The notes: generated by a model not told the origin, from the letters alone. Positions 24,817 to 33,623 are shown, numbered from the stretch's first letter. The stretch is DNA of 46,780 nt from Rhodospirillales bacterium (GCA_018662225.1 JABJGO010000056.1:1-46780), one strand, 5' to 3'. Made by a program: numbers and translations.

Positions 24817-25622
24817 GGTTGGGCAATATCCAGTATTTCAAGCCGTTCCGGGTGCGTCAGGTTTATGGACGGACCGTTGTATGATTTAACCCATCCCCGT
24901 ACCCGAATGTTACGGCCTTTTAAAGCCAGTAGATCGATACCGGCTTTCTCGAATAGACCGTGGGCTTTTTTCTGCACGGTAACGGTGAAATCCTGACGCC
25001 AGTCTTCACCGAAATTCAGGTAGGTGCGCCCTTTTACGTGGGCCGTATCTAAAACAGTGCCCTCAATCAGCTCATACCGACCAATAAAGGCGCCAACGGT
25101 GTCAGGTGTGCGGATGGCATAAAAGGGATGGGACCAGATGCCTTCCCCGGCAACACGGGCCAAGGATTCTTGTTCCAGCAATGCGGCCACCTCGGATCGG
25201 TTGTCAGCAAAACTGTATACTCGGGCCATGCCTGAACGCAGCATGCGGCCCTGTAACCACACGCCATCACTTGTTTTGAGGTGGGCCAGCAACCGACTGT
25301 GACGATCCATCTTTCGTCCGCCAAAAAACAGCGTCACGTCTTTGCCCAACGCCAACGCCGACAGGGCGGCTTTTGATTCTTCGCCCAGCGGCCATGCCTG
25401 AAACCCTGTGCGCCCCAATGCCAGCTTCGGGGCCTGAATGCCCACCAGCCTGACCTCAGTTGCGCCGTTGATCGGCGGGTTCAACACGACCGTATCACCG
25501 TCGATGATTTGGATGATCCGCGATGTGCCGCCCATGGTGAGATTGTTCCAGTCTAAATCTGCCGCCACCGTGGACGGGTGTGCCCAGATCGCTACCCAAA
25601 TGAGTATGCCATACCTGATCAT
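24813..25622 (-). CDS. Secreted SNase-like (thermonuclease family) protein with altered active site
   Basis: 269 residues with a signal peptide (residues 1 to about 20). The OB-fold nuclease core is clear: IIQIIDGDTVVL (Asp41, Asp43), VRLVGIQAPKLALGR (Arg58), KMDRHSRLLAHL (Arg107, Arg110). In staphylococcal nuclease the second of these segments is RLxGIDTPE; here the catalytic Asp and Glu positions are Gln63 and Lys66, so classical nuclease activity is doubtful. A C-terminal domain (about 195-269) includes FTVTVQKKAHGLFEKAG. It overlaps neighbours by 4 bp on each side in an operon with gluQRS and the NUDIX gene. Confidence 0.85.
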   Translation of the reverse strand: MIRYGILIWVAIWAHPSTVAADLDWNNLTMGGTSRIIQIIDGDTVVLNPPINGATEVRLVGIQAPKLALGRTGFQAWPLGEESKAALSALALGKDVTLFFGGRKMDRHSRLLAHLKTSDGVWLQGRMLRSGMARVYSFADNRSEVAALLEQESLARVAGEGIWSHPFYAIRTPDTVGAFIGRYELIEGTVLDTAHVKGRTYLNFGEDWRQDFTVTVQKKAHGLFEKAGIDLLALKGRNIRVRGWVKSYNGPSINLTHPERLEILDIAQP

Positions 25623-26482
25623 CGATAACCCAACTGATGCCGTATGTCTGCGGGTGATGTGCCGGTGGCCCTTAAATCCATTAGTGTCCGGGCATGGTCA
25701 CGTTTGGCAAATCGTTTGCCTGTATCATCTGTGAGTAACGGATGGTGGTGGTAGTCAGGTGTATCCAGTCCCAGCAGGGCCTGAAGGAGGCGGTGCACGT
25801 GGGTGGCAGCGAACAGATCCTCACCACGCGTGATCAACGTGACGCCTTGAATATGATCATCCACGGTTACTGCCAGATGATAGCTGGTGGGGGTGTCTTT
25901 GCGGGCCAGAACCACATCGCCGAACAACTGGGGCGCCGCCAGTTGTGGCCCCTGTTCCCGATCGATCCAATGCAGGGGGCCGGCAATGGGCACGGCTGCG
26001 GCCATGTGAAGCCTGAGCGCGAAACTGTCACCAGCATCCTTGCGGTCCTGTCGTTCAGATACGGAAAGCCGCTGACACGTGCCGGGGTAGAGCGGGCCGT
26101 CCGGGCCCGCAGGGATAATATGGGGAATATCGTGCGGGGCATGACCAGCGGCATCAATCTCCCGGCGGATGTCGGACCGGGTGCAAAAACAGGGATACAG
26201 CAATTCCATCTCTTCCAGCACCGCGAGCGCCGTGGCGTAATCGCCCATATGTTCAGATTGTCGCCGTACAGGCTGCGCCCAACTGAGGCCCAGCCACGCC
26301 AAGTCCTCCATAATGCCTGCATCGAATTCCGCCCGGCAACGGGCGGTGTCGATGTCTTCCACACGCACCAGAAACGCACCGCCCGCATCACGCGCCTGTT
26401 GTTCTGCAAACAACGCAGAATAAGCATGTCCCAAATGGAGACGACCGGTAGGGCTGGGGGCGAAGCGGGTAATGACTGTCAT
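25619..26482 (-). CDS. gluQ: Glutamyl-Q tRNA(Asp) synthetase
   Basis: 287 residues, lacking the anticodon-binding half of GluRS. It has PSPTGRLHLGHAYSAL (HIGH box), a zinc site formed by Cys98, Cys100, Tyr132 and Cys136 (PCFC ... LYPGTC), and KRFAKRDHA (KMSKS-like). The enzyme loads glutamate onto queuosine at position 34 of tRNA-Asp. The Asp/Glu recognition region RFAPSPTG is intact. Its stop overlaps the next gene, so it heads the gluQ - SNase-like - NUDIX operon. Confidence 0.95.
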   Translation of the reverse strand: MTVITRFAPSPTGRLHLGHAYSALFAEQQARDAGGAFLVRVEDIDTARCRAEFDAGIMEDLAWLGLSWAQPVRRQSEHMGDYATALAVLEEMELLYPCFCTRSDIRREIDAAGHAPHDIPHIIPAGPDGPLYPGTCQRLSVSERQDRKDAGDSFALRLHMAAAVPIAGPLHWIDREQGPQLAAPQLFGDVVLARKDTPTSYHLAVTVDDHIQGVTLITRGEDLFAATHVHRLLQALLGLDTPDYHHHPLLTDDTGKRFAKRDHARTLMDLRATGTSPADIRHQLGYR

Positions 26483-26639
26483 GATGACTTAGCCTTAGCA
26501 TGTTGTGGGCTTTAAGAAAAAATCTTTATGCGGTAGGGCGTTTGTGTTTTTTGAACAACATGTAGTATGGTGTAAAGGATGTTGATTTGGGGGTTCGGCT
26601 TACGATGACCAAAGACAAAATCAGAGGCAGGAGAGCGCC

Positions 26640-27206
26640 ATGAGCGCGGCGCTGGCAGAAAGTTGTCCAGCGCTGGTGCTGAACGCGGATTTTCGTCCGC
26701 TCAGTTATTTCCCCTTGTCTCTCTGGTCCTGGCAGGATTCCATCAAAGCGGTGTTTATGTCGCGGGTCAGCGTTATCTCAGAATATGACAATGTGGTGCA
26801 CTCTCCTTCAATGGAAATGCGTCTGCCCAGCGTGATCGCGCTAAAAGATTATGTGCATATGTCACGGAAGCCCGCCTTTACGCGGTTTAACGTTTTCCTG
26901 CGCGACGAATTCCAATGCCAGTACTGTGGCGCCCACCACAAAGCAGAAAGTCTGACGTTTGATCATGTGTTGCCCCGATCATTGGGCGGTCGGACCACAT
27001 GGCAAAACGTGGTCGCGGCCTGTTCGCCCTGTAATCTGCGCAAGGGTGCCCGCCACCCGCGCGAGAGCGGTGTAAGGCCATTTCGCACCCCGCGCCAGCC
27101 CAGTAATCACCAGTTACAGGCAAATGGGCGGGCGTTCCCGCCCAACTATTTGCACCAAAGCTGGCGCGATTACCTGTACTGGGATTCAGAGCTGGAAAGC
27201 AGCTAG
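26640..27206 (+). CDS. HNH endonuclease family protein
   Basis: 188 residues. The HNH core is CQYCG (Cys93, Cys96), TFDHVLPRSLGGRTTWQNVVAAC (His109, Asn123) and CSPCN (Cys128, Cys131), so it has a zinc-stabilised beta-beta-alpha metal fold. The N-terminal half (LNADFRPLSYFPLSLWSWQ) matches the widespread chromosomal HNH family of alphaproteobacteria, whose target is unknown. AGGAGAG precedes the ATG. No methylase or phage genes are adjacent, so it is not an obvious restriction or homing enzyme. Confidence 0.9.
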   Translation: MSAALAESCPALVLNADFRPLSYFPLSLWSWQDSIKAVFMSRVSVISEYDNVVHSPSMEMRLPSVIALKDYVHMSRKPAFTRFNVFLRDEFQCQYCGAHHKAESLTFDHVLPRSLGGRTTWQNVVAACSPCNLRKGARHPRESGVRPFRTPRQPSNHQLQANGRAFPPNYLHQSWRDYLYWDSELESS

Positions 27207-27431
27207 AAACGCCTTCATTTTTGAGCGTGTGAAAGGCTTGACGGGCCTTCGCGAAACCGTATACTCCGCCGCGAATTCCGAGGAAGCGGGTTTATGGGCG
27301 TTTGCGCCATGAACCACGGCCCGGCCTAGCCAGAAATGGCGAAAACCGGATACAGCCTGATCGGACAATAAGAACCGCAAATGCGGACATAATAACAACC
27401 GATTTTAACGTGTGAATAGGAGAAACGCGCC

Positions 27432-28049
27432 ATGTCTAAGCGCCATGCATCAAAGTACAAGATTAACCGCCGCCTGGGTGTAAACCTTTGGGGTCGGGCA
27501 AAAAGCCCCGTCAATATTCGTGAATACGGCCCCGGCCAGCACGGCCAGCGCCGCGCCAAGAAGCCTTCTGATTTCGGTCTGCAATTGATGGCCAAGCAGA
27601 AACTCAAAGGTTACTATGGCAATATTATGGAAAAACAGTTTCGCCGTTACTTCGCGGAAGCTTCAAAGCGCAAGGGTGATACATCCGAAAACCTGATTGG
27701 TATCTTGGAAACACGCCTTGATGCGATTGTTTACCGCATGAAGTTCGTGCCCACCGTATTCGCATCACGTCAGTTCATTAACCACGGCCACATCATGGTC
27801 AATGGCAAGCGCGTCAACATCCCGTCTTACCGCGTAAGCGAAGGCGATGTGGTTGAAGTTCGTGAGAAATCTCGCCAGATCGGCCTGGTTCTTGACGCCA
27901 TGGAAAGCCCGGAACGCGATGTACCGGAATACATGAACGTGGATTACAAGAAAATGAAGGGTACTTTCGTCACTGTGCCCAAACTGGCCGATGTACCGTA
28001 CCCGGTTCAGATGGAACCAAACCTGGTGGTGGAATATTACTCCAAGTAA
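27432..28049 (+). CDS. rpsD: 30S ribosomal protein S4
   Basis: 205 residues, full length. S4 hallmarks: N-terminal [47 protein letters not shown] and the S4 RNA-binding [21 protein letters not shown]. It is the assembly-initiating protein of the 30S subunit and binds 16S rRNA. It is a single gene here, not in an rps/rpl operon, as in many alphaproteobacteria, and has its own terminator. The N-terminus lacks the cysteine zinc motif seen in some S4 proteins. Confidence 0.97.
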   Translation: MSKRHASKYKINRRLGVNLWGRAKSPVNIREYGPGQHGQRRAKKPSDFGLQLMAKQKLKGYYGNIMEKQFRRYFAEASKRKGDTSENLIGILETRLDAIVYRMKFVPTVFASRQFINHGHIMVNGKRVNIPSYRVSEGDVVEVREKSRQIGLVLDAMESPERDVPEYMNVDYKKMKGTFVTVPKLADVPYPVQMEPNLVVEYYSK

Positions 28050-28080
28050 TATCTGAGATCACCGCATATACATGATTTAG

Positions 28081-28110
28081 GCCCGCGCAACGGTTTGCGC
28101 GGGCTTTTTT
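28081..28110 (+). terminator. Terminator after rpsD
   Basis: GCCCGCGCAA and TTGCGCGGGC form a 10-bp stem directly followed by TTTTTT. Confidence 0.95.
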
Positions 28111-28380
28111 CATGCCGTATCGGGTGTGCAAACGGGATAATTTTGACTGACTAGTCAATTTTTTGTCTTTTCGGTTGTCACATCGACCTCAATGCCGCCA
28201 TAATTCGCTCACAGTATTGGTGGAGGTAGAAAACAACCCGGGAAAATACGACTTGAAGTCCACTATGCCTCTAATGTGGGCATGGTTTTTAGGTCTCCGT
28301 CCGGCCATGATACAAACGATTGAATTCAGCAGCCTCGATACGTTGCTACTAATGAAAAATACAAATCGAAAGGGAGAACG
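28111..28380. other. Non-coding region before the binding-protein gene
   Basis: 270 bp with no credible gene. It should hold the promoter of the solute-binding protein gene and contains the palindrome at 28143-28158. Confidence 0.5.
28143..28158. promoter_or_regulatory. Inverted repeat TTGACTGACTAGTCAA, possible operator
   Basis: Arms TTGACT and AGTCAA flank GACT, giving a palindromic element followed by TTTTTT. It may be an operator, a promoter -35 overlap, or a second weak terminator after rpsD. It lies 220 bp before the binding-protein start. Confidence 0.35.
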
Positions 28381-29523
28381 ATGAAATTTAACGTAAACTC
28401 ATTTAAAGAGAAACTGATCAACGGTGATATGTCACGTCGTGAATTCACGGCTGGATTGGCTGCTGTTGGTTTAACCACAGTAACCACGCCGTTCATGAGC
28501 GGACAGGCCAAGGCTGCTGGTGATGTGAACTACTTCACCTGGAGTGGCTATGACGATGAAGGTTTCTTCACCGACTATATGGCTAAATATGGTGGTATGC
28601 CCGATACATCGTTCTTTGGTTCTGAAGACGAAGGTCTGGCAAAAGTTCGTTCTGGCTTTAAACCAACCGTTGGCCATCCTTGCGTGGATACAGTAGGCCG
28701 TTGGGACCGTTCGGGCATCGTTAAAGGCATTGATACATCACGGCTTTCCAATTACGCCGATGTGTGGCCTGGCCTGAAGGACATGCCTGGTGATTCCAAT
28801 GCGGCCGGTGAAAAGATTTTCATCCCGTTTGATTGGGGTAACTCCTCCGTCATCGTGCGGACGGATTTGGTCGATGCGGCTGATCTTGAAGATCCATCAT
28901 GGAGCATTCTGTTCAACGAAAAATATGCTGGCAGGATTGCCATGTACAACGCACCAGTGGGCGCTTTCGCAGTCGCTGGTCTGACACTTGGCATGTCTCC
29001 AAAGGAAGTCTTCAATCCTACGGATGACCAGATTGCCGCTATGAAGGCTCTGTTGGCTAAACAGAACCCAATGGTTCGCTTCTATTGGGATGCCCAGTCT
29101 GACGCTGAACAGGCCATTGCCTCTGGCGAAGTGGTTGCATCCTACGCCTGGAACGAAGCCAAGGTTCACCTTCAGGACCAGGGTATTCCGGTTGAATACC
29201 TGAACCCGAAAGAAGGCATCCTGTGCTGGGTATGTGGTATGGCTATGTTCAACGATGAATATGGCTCAGGCAACGAAGACGCGGCCTATGACATGATCAA
29301 CAGCATGTTGTCTAAGGAATCTGGTGAGTACATGATTAACGAGTGGGGCTACGGCCACTCTAACCAGACTTCCTTCAACTCAACCACGGCTGCGGCTCTG
29401 GATAATCTTGGTCTTGCATCACCTGACGATCTGTTCGCTCAGGGTGTGTTCTTCGAAGATGTTCCTGATGACGTGAATGCCAAGCTGCAAGGCGCGTTCG
29501 ACGAAGTTAAGGCTGGTTTCTAA
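28381..29523 (+). CDS. Tat-exported extracellular solute-binding protein, PotD/PotF-like
   Basis: 380 residues. The N-terminus has a twin-arginine motif SRREFTAGL (from residue 18) with cleavage near AKA (about 45). The mature part begins VNYFTWSGYDDEGF, a common opening of spermidine/putrescine-type binding proteins, and later has IFIPFDWGNSSVIVRTDLV and AIASGEVVASYAWNEAKVHL. It would capture a polyamine or related solute in the periplasm. GGGAG precedes the ATG. No ABC permease or ATPase gene adjoins it, so its transporter is elsewhere; a strong terminator follows. Confidence 0.9.
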   Translation: MKFNVNSFKEKLINGDMSRREFTAGLAAVGLTTVTTPFMSGQAKAAGDVNYFTWSGYDDEGFFTDYMAKYGGMPDTSFFGSEDEGLAKVRSGFKPTVGHPCVDTVGRWDRSGIVKGIDTSRLSNYADVWPGLKDMPGDSNAAGEKIFIPFDWGNSSVIVRTDLVDAADLEDPSWSILFNEKYAGRIAMYNAPVGAFAVAGLTLGMSPKEVFNPTDDQIAAMKALLAKQNPMVRFYWDAQSDAEQAIASGEVVASYAWNEAKVHLQDQGIPVEYLNPKEGILCWVCGMAMFNDEYGSGNEDAAYDMINSMLSKESGEYMINEWGYGHSNQTSFNSTTAAALDNLGLASPDDLFAQGVFFEDVPDDVNAKLQGAFDEVKAGF

Positions 29524-29549
29524 GCCTGAAAAGACATCACTTTACGAGG

Positions 29550-29585
29550 ACGCCCCGCTGGTTCAGCGGGGCGTTTTTGTTTTGT
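29550..29585 (+). terminator. Terminator after the solute-binding protein gene
   Basis: ACGCCCCGCTG and CAGCGGGGCGT form an 11-bp stem with a 3-nt loop, followed by TTTTTGTTTTG. Confidence 0.95.
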
Positions 29586-29687
29586 TATACGCGTGTAAAA
29601 AATTTGTTGGCATTTCTATAATTGGATGCATATATTTTTGGAATAATTCCAATCAGCTTCCAATCTGTTAAGTGAGAACCTCCCCCA

Positions 29688-30584
29688 ATGAAAAATCTAC
29701 CCTTCGGCCAGCCAGGAAATTTCTATAAAGGAAACCTGCACACCCATTCCACCAATTCTGATGGCAAGTTCCCGATGTCGGAAGTCATCAGCAAGTATCG
29801 TGATGCTGGCCATGATTTCGTCGCTTTAAGTGAGCATTTCATGGATGCCTACGACTACCCCGTATCCGATACCCGTGATTTGCGGACCGATGATTTCACA
29901 ACATTGATCGCGGCAGAACTGCATCAGGGCAGAACCTCTATCGATGAGATATGGCATATTTTGGCTGTTGGTATTCCGACAGATTTCGCGGCGCCCCATG
30001 AAGGCGAAACAGCACCTCAGATCGCCCAGCGCGCGGCAGATGCCGGGGCTTTTATCGGCCTTGTGCACCCGTCATGGAACGGACTGACCGTTGAAGATGC
30101 CAAGACGATCGAGTGCGCCCATGCGGTTGAAGTCTATAACCACGGATCACAAGTAGAAGTGGACCGGGGTGTGGATTGGCCGTTTTGCGATCAGCTACTT
30201 AATGGCGGATGGCGGCTCAATGGCTTTGCCACCGACGATGCCCATGCGCTCGACCACGACTGGCTGGGGGGATGGGTTAACGTGCTGGCCGATAGTCTAG
30301 ATCCAGATGCCTTGCTCGACGCACTCAAGAATGGGCAATATTACTCGTCACAAGGACCAGAAATCCACGATGTGACGTTTGATGATGAGTCCGTCACCAT
30401 CACAAGTTCGGCCGCCAGCTCTATTTCTGTACAGGGCCGTGGCTCAAAGTCCGCTACAAAAATGGATGATGGTATGACCGAGGCAACCTTCCCAACGAAG
30501 AAATACAAGGACGCCTATCTGCGCATCACTGTGACTGATGATCAGGGCCGCCGCGCCTGGACCAATCCGGTCTGGTTTAACTAG
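29688..30584 (+). CDS. PHP-domain metal-dependent phosphoesterase-like protein
   Basis: 298 residues. The PHP metal-site motifs are NLHTHSTNSDG, ALSEHFM, LVHPSW and TDDAHALD, with the fold filling about residues 12-220; a beta-rich tail (VTFDDESVTITSS, RRAWTNPVWF) follows. PHP proteins hydrolyse phosphoesters or phosphate monoesters with bound metals; substrate unknown. No strong ribosome site is seen. Its end overlaps the convergent amidase gene by 8 bp, and it lies past the terminator of the binding-protein gene, so it is separately expressed. Confidence 0.88.
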   Translation: MKNLPFGQPGNFYKGNLHTHSTNSDGKFPMSEVISKYRDAGHDFVALSEHFMDAYDYPVSDTRDLRTDDFTTLIAAELHQGRTSIDEIWHILAVGIPTDFAAPHEGETAPQIAQRAADAGAFIGLVHPSWNGLTVEDAKTIECAHAVEVYNHGSQVEVDRGVDWPFCDQLLNGGWRLNGFATDDAHALDHDWLGGWVNVLADSLDPDALLDALKNGQYYSSQGPEIHDVTFDDESVTITSSAASSISVQGRGSKSATKMDDGMTEATFPTKKYKDAYLRITVTDDQGRRAWTNPVWFN

Positions 30585-31449
30585 CGTCCAGCATCATCAA
30601 GTCGTCATACAGTTCCGGGCGGCGGTCGCGGAAGAATCCCCACGCCGCCCGCTCGAACCGCATGGCATCCATGTCGATGGTTGCCAGAATGACGGCCTCG
30701 TCGTCGGTGCCGGCTTCGGCAACCAACTCGCCATAGTCATTGGCGATAAACGAGCTGCCGTAGAAATCCAGATGCGTGCTACTGCCCGCAATCTGTTCGC
30801 GACCGATGCGGTTTGAGGCGGCGACGATCACACTGTTTGCCGCCGCGTGGCCCTGCATCGCACGTTGCCACTTGCGGTTCGATGAGGGCGCTTTGCCCGA
30901 TAATTCGCTGCCAATAGCGGTTGGATAAAGCAGGATATCGGCCCCTTGCAGCACCATGGACCGGGCGCATTCCGGGAACCATTGATCCCAACAAATGCCA
31001 CAGCCAATACGCCCTACCGCCGTATCCCATACCTGAAAGCCGGTGTCGCCGGGGTTGAAGTAATATTTTTCCTGATACCCGGCCCCGTGCGGGATATGGG
31101 ATTTGCGGTAAATGCCGAGGCATTCGCCCGTAGCATCCATGATGGCCAGACTGTTGAAGTGCGCGTTGGTGGCCTTCTCGAAAAAGCTCACAGGTAAAAC
31201 GACGCTCAGTTCTTTTGCCAACGCCTGAAAGTGCGCCAGAACCTCATTGCCTTCAAAAGGCTTTGCCAGCGCATAGAACGCCGGGTCTTCGACCTGACAA
31301 AAATACTGGTTCTGGAATAGCTCCTGCAACAGGACGACCTGTGCCCCTTGGGCGGCGGCACTGCGCACCAGCTTTTCCGCCTTGGCTACGTTCTCGTCCG
31401 GGTTGGCGCTGCACGCCATTTGGGTAGCGGCGATGGTCACGGTTTTCAT
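30577..31449 (-). CDS. aguB: N-carbamoylputrescine amidase
   Basis: 290 residues of the nitrilase superfamily with the Glu-Lys-Cys triad: Glu43 (LLQELF), Lys116 (YRKSHIP) and Cys153 (CGICWDQWFPE). The sequence QNQYFCQVEDP and the motif IPHGAGYQEKYYFNPGD are characteristic of AguB, which hydrolyses N-carbamoylputrescine to putrescine in the arginine (agmatine) route. The agmatine deiminase (aguA) is not in the window. The nearby PotD-like binding protein fits a polyamine theme. Confidence 0.93.
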   Translation of the reverse strand: MKTVTIAATQMACSANPDENVAKAEKLVRSAAAQGAQVVLLQELFQNQYFCQVEDPAFYALAKPFEGNEVLAHFQALAKELSVVLPVSFFEKATNAHFNSLAIMDATGECLGIYRKSHIPHGAGYQEKYYFNPGDTGFQVWDTAVGRIGCGICWDQWFPECARSMVLQGADILLYPTAIGSELSGKAPSSNRKWQRAMQGHAAANSVIVAASNRIGREQIAGSSTHLDFYGSSFIANDYGELVAEAGTDDEAVILATIDMDAMRFERAAWGFFRDRRPELYDDLMMLDAS

Positions 31450-31459
31450 AGTCTGGGCT

Positions 31460-31493
31460 CCCTGATGATCTCCAATGATCCCTGATGATCAGG
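31460..31493. repeat. Short direct repeat and palindrome in the lysR/aguB spacer
   Basis: CCCTGATGATC occurs at 31460-31470 and again at 31480-31490. The second copy overlaps a 13-bp palindrome CCTGATGATCAGG (31481-31493) that spans the lysR stop codon. It is probably a small duplication; a regulatory role upstream of aguB is possible but unsupported. Confidence 0.5.
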
Positions 31494-32442
31494 TGCCATC
31501 TTCCAACATGGATGTGTTGTAGTCCACCTCATCCAGCACCCAGTCACGGAATGCTTCCACGCGGGGATCATTGACCGAGGCTTCTGAGGATAACAGGTAA
31601 TACCCCATGTCGACGCGGAAGTACGTATCGAACGGCTGCACCAGCCGTCCGGCAGCCAGGTCTTCCGTTGCCAGTAATCGGCTGGCCAATGTGACGCCTT
31701 GGCCCTGAATGGCGCTGGCGATGGCATATTCTTCCCACGGCACCTCTAAGCGGGCTTTGTAGACGGGTTTGTCCAGTCCGGCGGCCTCAAACCAGCGGCC
31801 CCAGTTTGCCCGGTTGACGTAGCGGTTGTCTGCTGTGCGATCGATCAGGGTATGCCACCTGAGATCATCGAAGTCGCGCAAAGGGTGGTCACCGTTGAGC
31901 AGGTTGGGGCTGCACACAATAATGATGTCCTCGTGATCCTCAATAACATCGGTGCGTAGGCCGGGGTAATCGCCTTTGCCATAGCGAATGCACACATCCA
32001 CATCGTCAATGCGCGGGTCCATCAAATCGGAGCTGGGGTCCAACCGCACGGCGATGTCTGGATTGGCGACGCGAAAACCTTCAAGCCGGGGGATTAAGCA
32101 CCGCCCGCAGAACGTGGGCTCCACCGATAGCACCAGCGGGCGGTCTGTTTGATTGTCCTGAAACGTCCTGACCGCGCCCCGTAATTGGTCGAAGGCTGTC
32201 TGCAATCCGGGTAACAAGTCACGTCCGGCGGGGGTCAGTTCAATGCGCCTGTGCTCGCGGGCGAACAACTTCATACCGAAGAAATTCTCCAGATCGGCAA
32301 TCAGGTGACCGATGGCGCTGGCACTCACGTGCAGTTCCGCGGCGGCTTCCTTGAAGCTCATATGGCGCGCGGCGGTCTCAAACGCCCTCAGGGCATTGAG
32401 CGACGGCATCACGTGAGGCGAAAATATGTTGTCTGCGTTCAT
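31489..32442 (-). CDS. LysR-family transcriptional regulator, GcvA-like
   Basis: 317 residues. The winged helix is at the N-terminus (LNALRAFETAARHMSFKEAA then HVSASAIGHLIADLE), followed by the LysR effector domain with SVEPTFCGRCLIPRL and the GcvA-type region VDVCIRYGKGDYPGL. GcvA relatives control amino-acid or amine metabolism. It lies 39 bp upstream of aguB on the same strand, which suggests co-transcription with it, and divergently faces the 53-residue protein gene. The effector is unknown. Confidence 0.93.
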   Translation of the reverse strand: MNADNIFSPHVMPSLNALRAFETAARHMSFKEAAAELHVSASAIGHLIADLENFFGMKLFAREHRRIELTPAGRDLLPGLQTAFDQLRGAVRTFQDNQTDRPLVLSVEPTFCGRCLIPRLEGFRVANPDIAVRLDPSSDLMDPRIDDVDVCIRYGKGDYPGLRTDVIEDHEDIIIVCSPNLLNGDHPLRDFDDLRWHTLIDRTADNRYVNRANWGRWFEAAGLDKPVYKARLEVPWEEYAIASAIQGQGVTLASRLLATEDLAAGRLVQPFDTYFRVDMGYYLLSSEASVNDPRVEAFRDWVLDEVDYNTSMLEDGT

Positions 32443-32587
32443 GGAAACAATATAGCGGAAAAAAATTCCACTGAACAGGAGAACTAGTCAGTTGTGAAAA
32501 ATGGCTATCCTATATATATCAATACTCACAGGCCGACCGTGGTCACACATGACAACAGAATAACTTGATTAAAAAAGGAGAATAGAA

Positions 32588-32749
32588 ATGAAAATCGTAA
32601 ACTTCCTCAAAAACGTTGCTGCTCCTTCCGCCAACGAGCAACTGGCAAAACTGGACGCACACTTGCTGGCCGATATCGGTGTTAGCACCGCAAATGCCCG
32701 CACCAACTGCATTCGTATGCCTGCTGAAATGGGTGTTCGTCTGGTCTGA
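32588..32749 (+). CDS. Small DUF1127-like protein (53 residues)
   Basis: Reads from ATG 32588 to TGA 32749, with AAAGGAG 9 nt upstream and a strong terminator 42 bp downstream, so a real short gene. The core LAKLDAHLLADIGVSTANAR resembles the DUF1127 consensus (L..LdD..L.DIGl.R), small proteins often with Arg-rich tails that bind RNA or affect phosphate and amino-acid metabolism in alphaproteobacteria. Here the basic character is weak and a Cys is present (TNCIRM). It is too short for most gene finders. Family assignment is tentative. Confidence 0.7.
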   Translation: MKIVNFLKNVAAPSANEQLAKLDAHLLADIGVSTANARTNCIRMPAEMGVRLV

Positions 32750-32791
32750 TCCAACCGACCTCTTTCAAAAGAGGAAACGACCCGAACAAAC

Positions 32792-32827
32792 AAAAAGGCC
32801 GCGTCACTCTCTGGACGCGGCCTTTTT
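32792..32827. terminator. Bidirectional terminator
   Basis: AAAAAGGCCGCGTC and GACGCGGCCTTTTT form a 14-bp stem with an 8-nt loop. The A and T tracts serve both the small gene (plus) and the glutaredoxin gene (minus), which converge here. Confidence 0.93.
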
Positions 32828-32852
32828 AATATCTGGTTTTAAACGATTAGGA

Positions 32853-33188
32853 TTAAGCGGCGAATTCCACGCCTTTTTCTTTCAGCACGGTTTCCAGTTC
32901 GCCCGTTTCATACATTTCACGAATGATGTCACAGCCGCCCATGAATTCACCCTTCACATAAAGTTGGGGGATCGTGGGCCAATTGGCGAATTCCTTGATG
33001 CCCTGGCGGATTTCACCGTCCTGAAGCACATCGACGCTTTTAAACTTAACCTGAAGATTGCTCAGCAGCGTGGAAACGGCGGCGGAAAATCCGCACTGTG
33101 GCATGAGCGGGCTGCCCTTCATAAATAGAACAACAGAACTCTCGTCCAGTTCAGCCTGAATGCGGTCAAATGCGGGGTTGTCACTCAT
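32853..33188 (-). CDS. grxD: Monothiol glutaredoxin (Grx4/GrxD type)
   Basis: 111 residues with the CGFS active site (Cys32 to Ser35), Lys24 in FMKGSP, WPTIPQLYVKGEFMGGCDI (cis-Pro and glutathione-binding GGCD). CGFS glutaredoxins bind a 2Fe-2S cluster with glutathione and deliver it to target proteins, often with BolA. Its bolA partner is 24 bp upstream on the same strand, which supports this role. Confidence 0.96.
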   Translation of the reverse strand: MSDNPAFDRIQAELDESSVVLFMKGSPLMPQCGFSAAVSTLLSNLQVKFKSVDVLQDGEIRQGIKEFANWPTIPQLYVKGEFMGGCDIIREMYETGELETVLKEKGVEFAA

Positions 33189-33212
33189 ATCTCGGTTTCC
33201 TTTATCTAAGAA

Positions 33213-33458
33213 TTATTCTGATACGGTCGTTGGCGCAGACGTCTGAAGGGCCAGGGCATGCAACTCACCACCCATACGACCCTGTAGGGCGGCATAGACC
33301 AGTTGGTGTTGCTGGACCCGGCTTTTACCCTGGAAGGCCTCGGAAATCACATTGGCCGCATAATGATCACCATCACCGCGCAGGTCTTCAATGGTAACGC
33401 GCGCATCGGGCAATGCTTCCACAATCATACGTTCAATCTCGCTGGCTTCCATGGCCAT
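33213..33458 (-). CDS. BolA family protein
   Basis: 81 residues: IERMIVEALPDARVTIEDLRGDGDHYAANVIS and SRVQQHQLVYAALQGRMGGELHALALQT form the class II KH-like BolA fold with its conserved His. BolA proteins form heterodimers with CGFS glutaredoxins and take part in Fe-S assembly and iron sensing. It heads an operon with grxD. The HALAL ending is typical of the short BolA-like (YrbA/IbaG type) members. Confidence 0.94.
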   Translation of the reverse strand: MAMEASEIERMIVEALPDARVTIEDLRGDGDHYAANVISEAFQGKSRVQQHQLVYAALQGRMGGELHALALQTSAPTTVSE

Positions 33459-33623
33459 AGGTCTGCGTCCTTTGGTATCTTGGTTGTTATGGAGAGGATA
33501 TGGCCCGTTAGACCGCCGTCGTCAACCCTTGGCGAATTGTGGGTTTGATATCTGTGGTGCGATTTGACGGGAAAACATGAATTTTGTATAGTTGCTATAA
33601 GTGCAACTAGCGAAAGATGCGTT

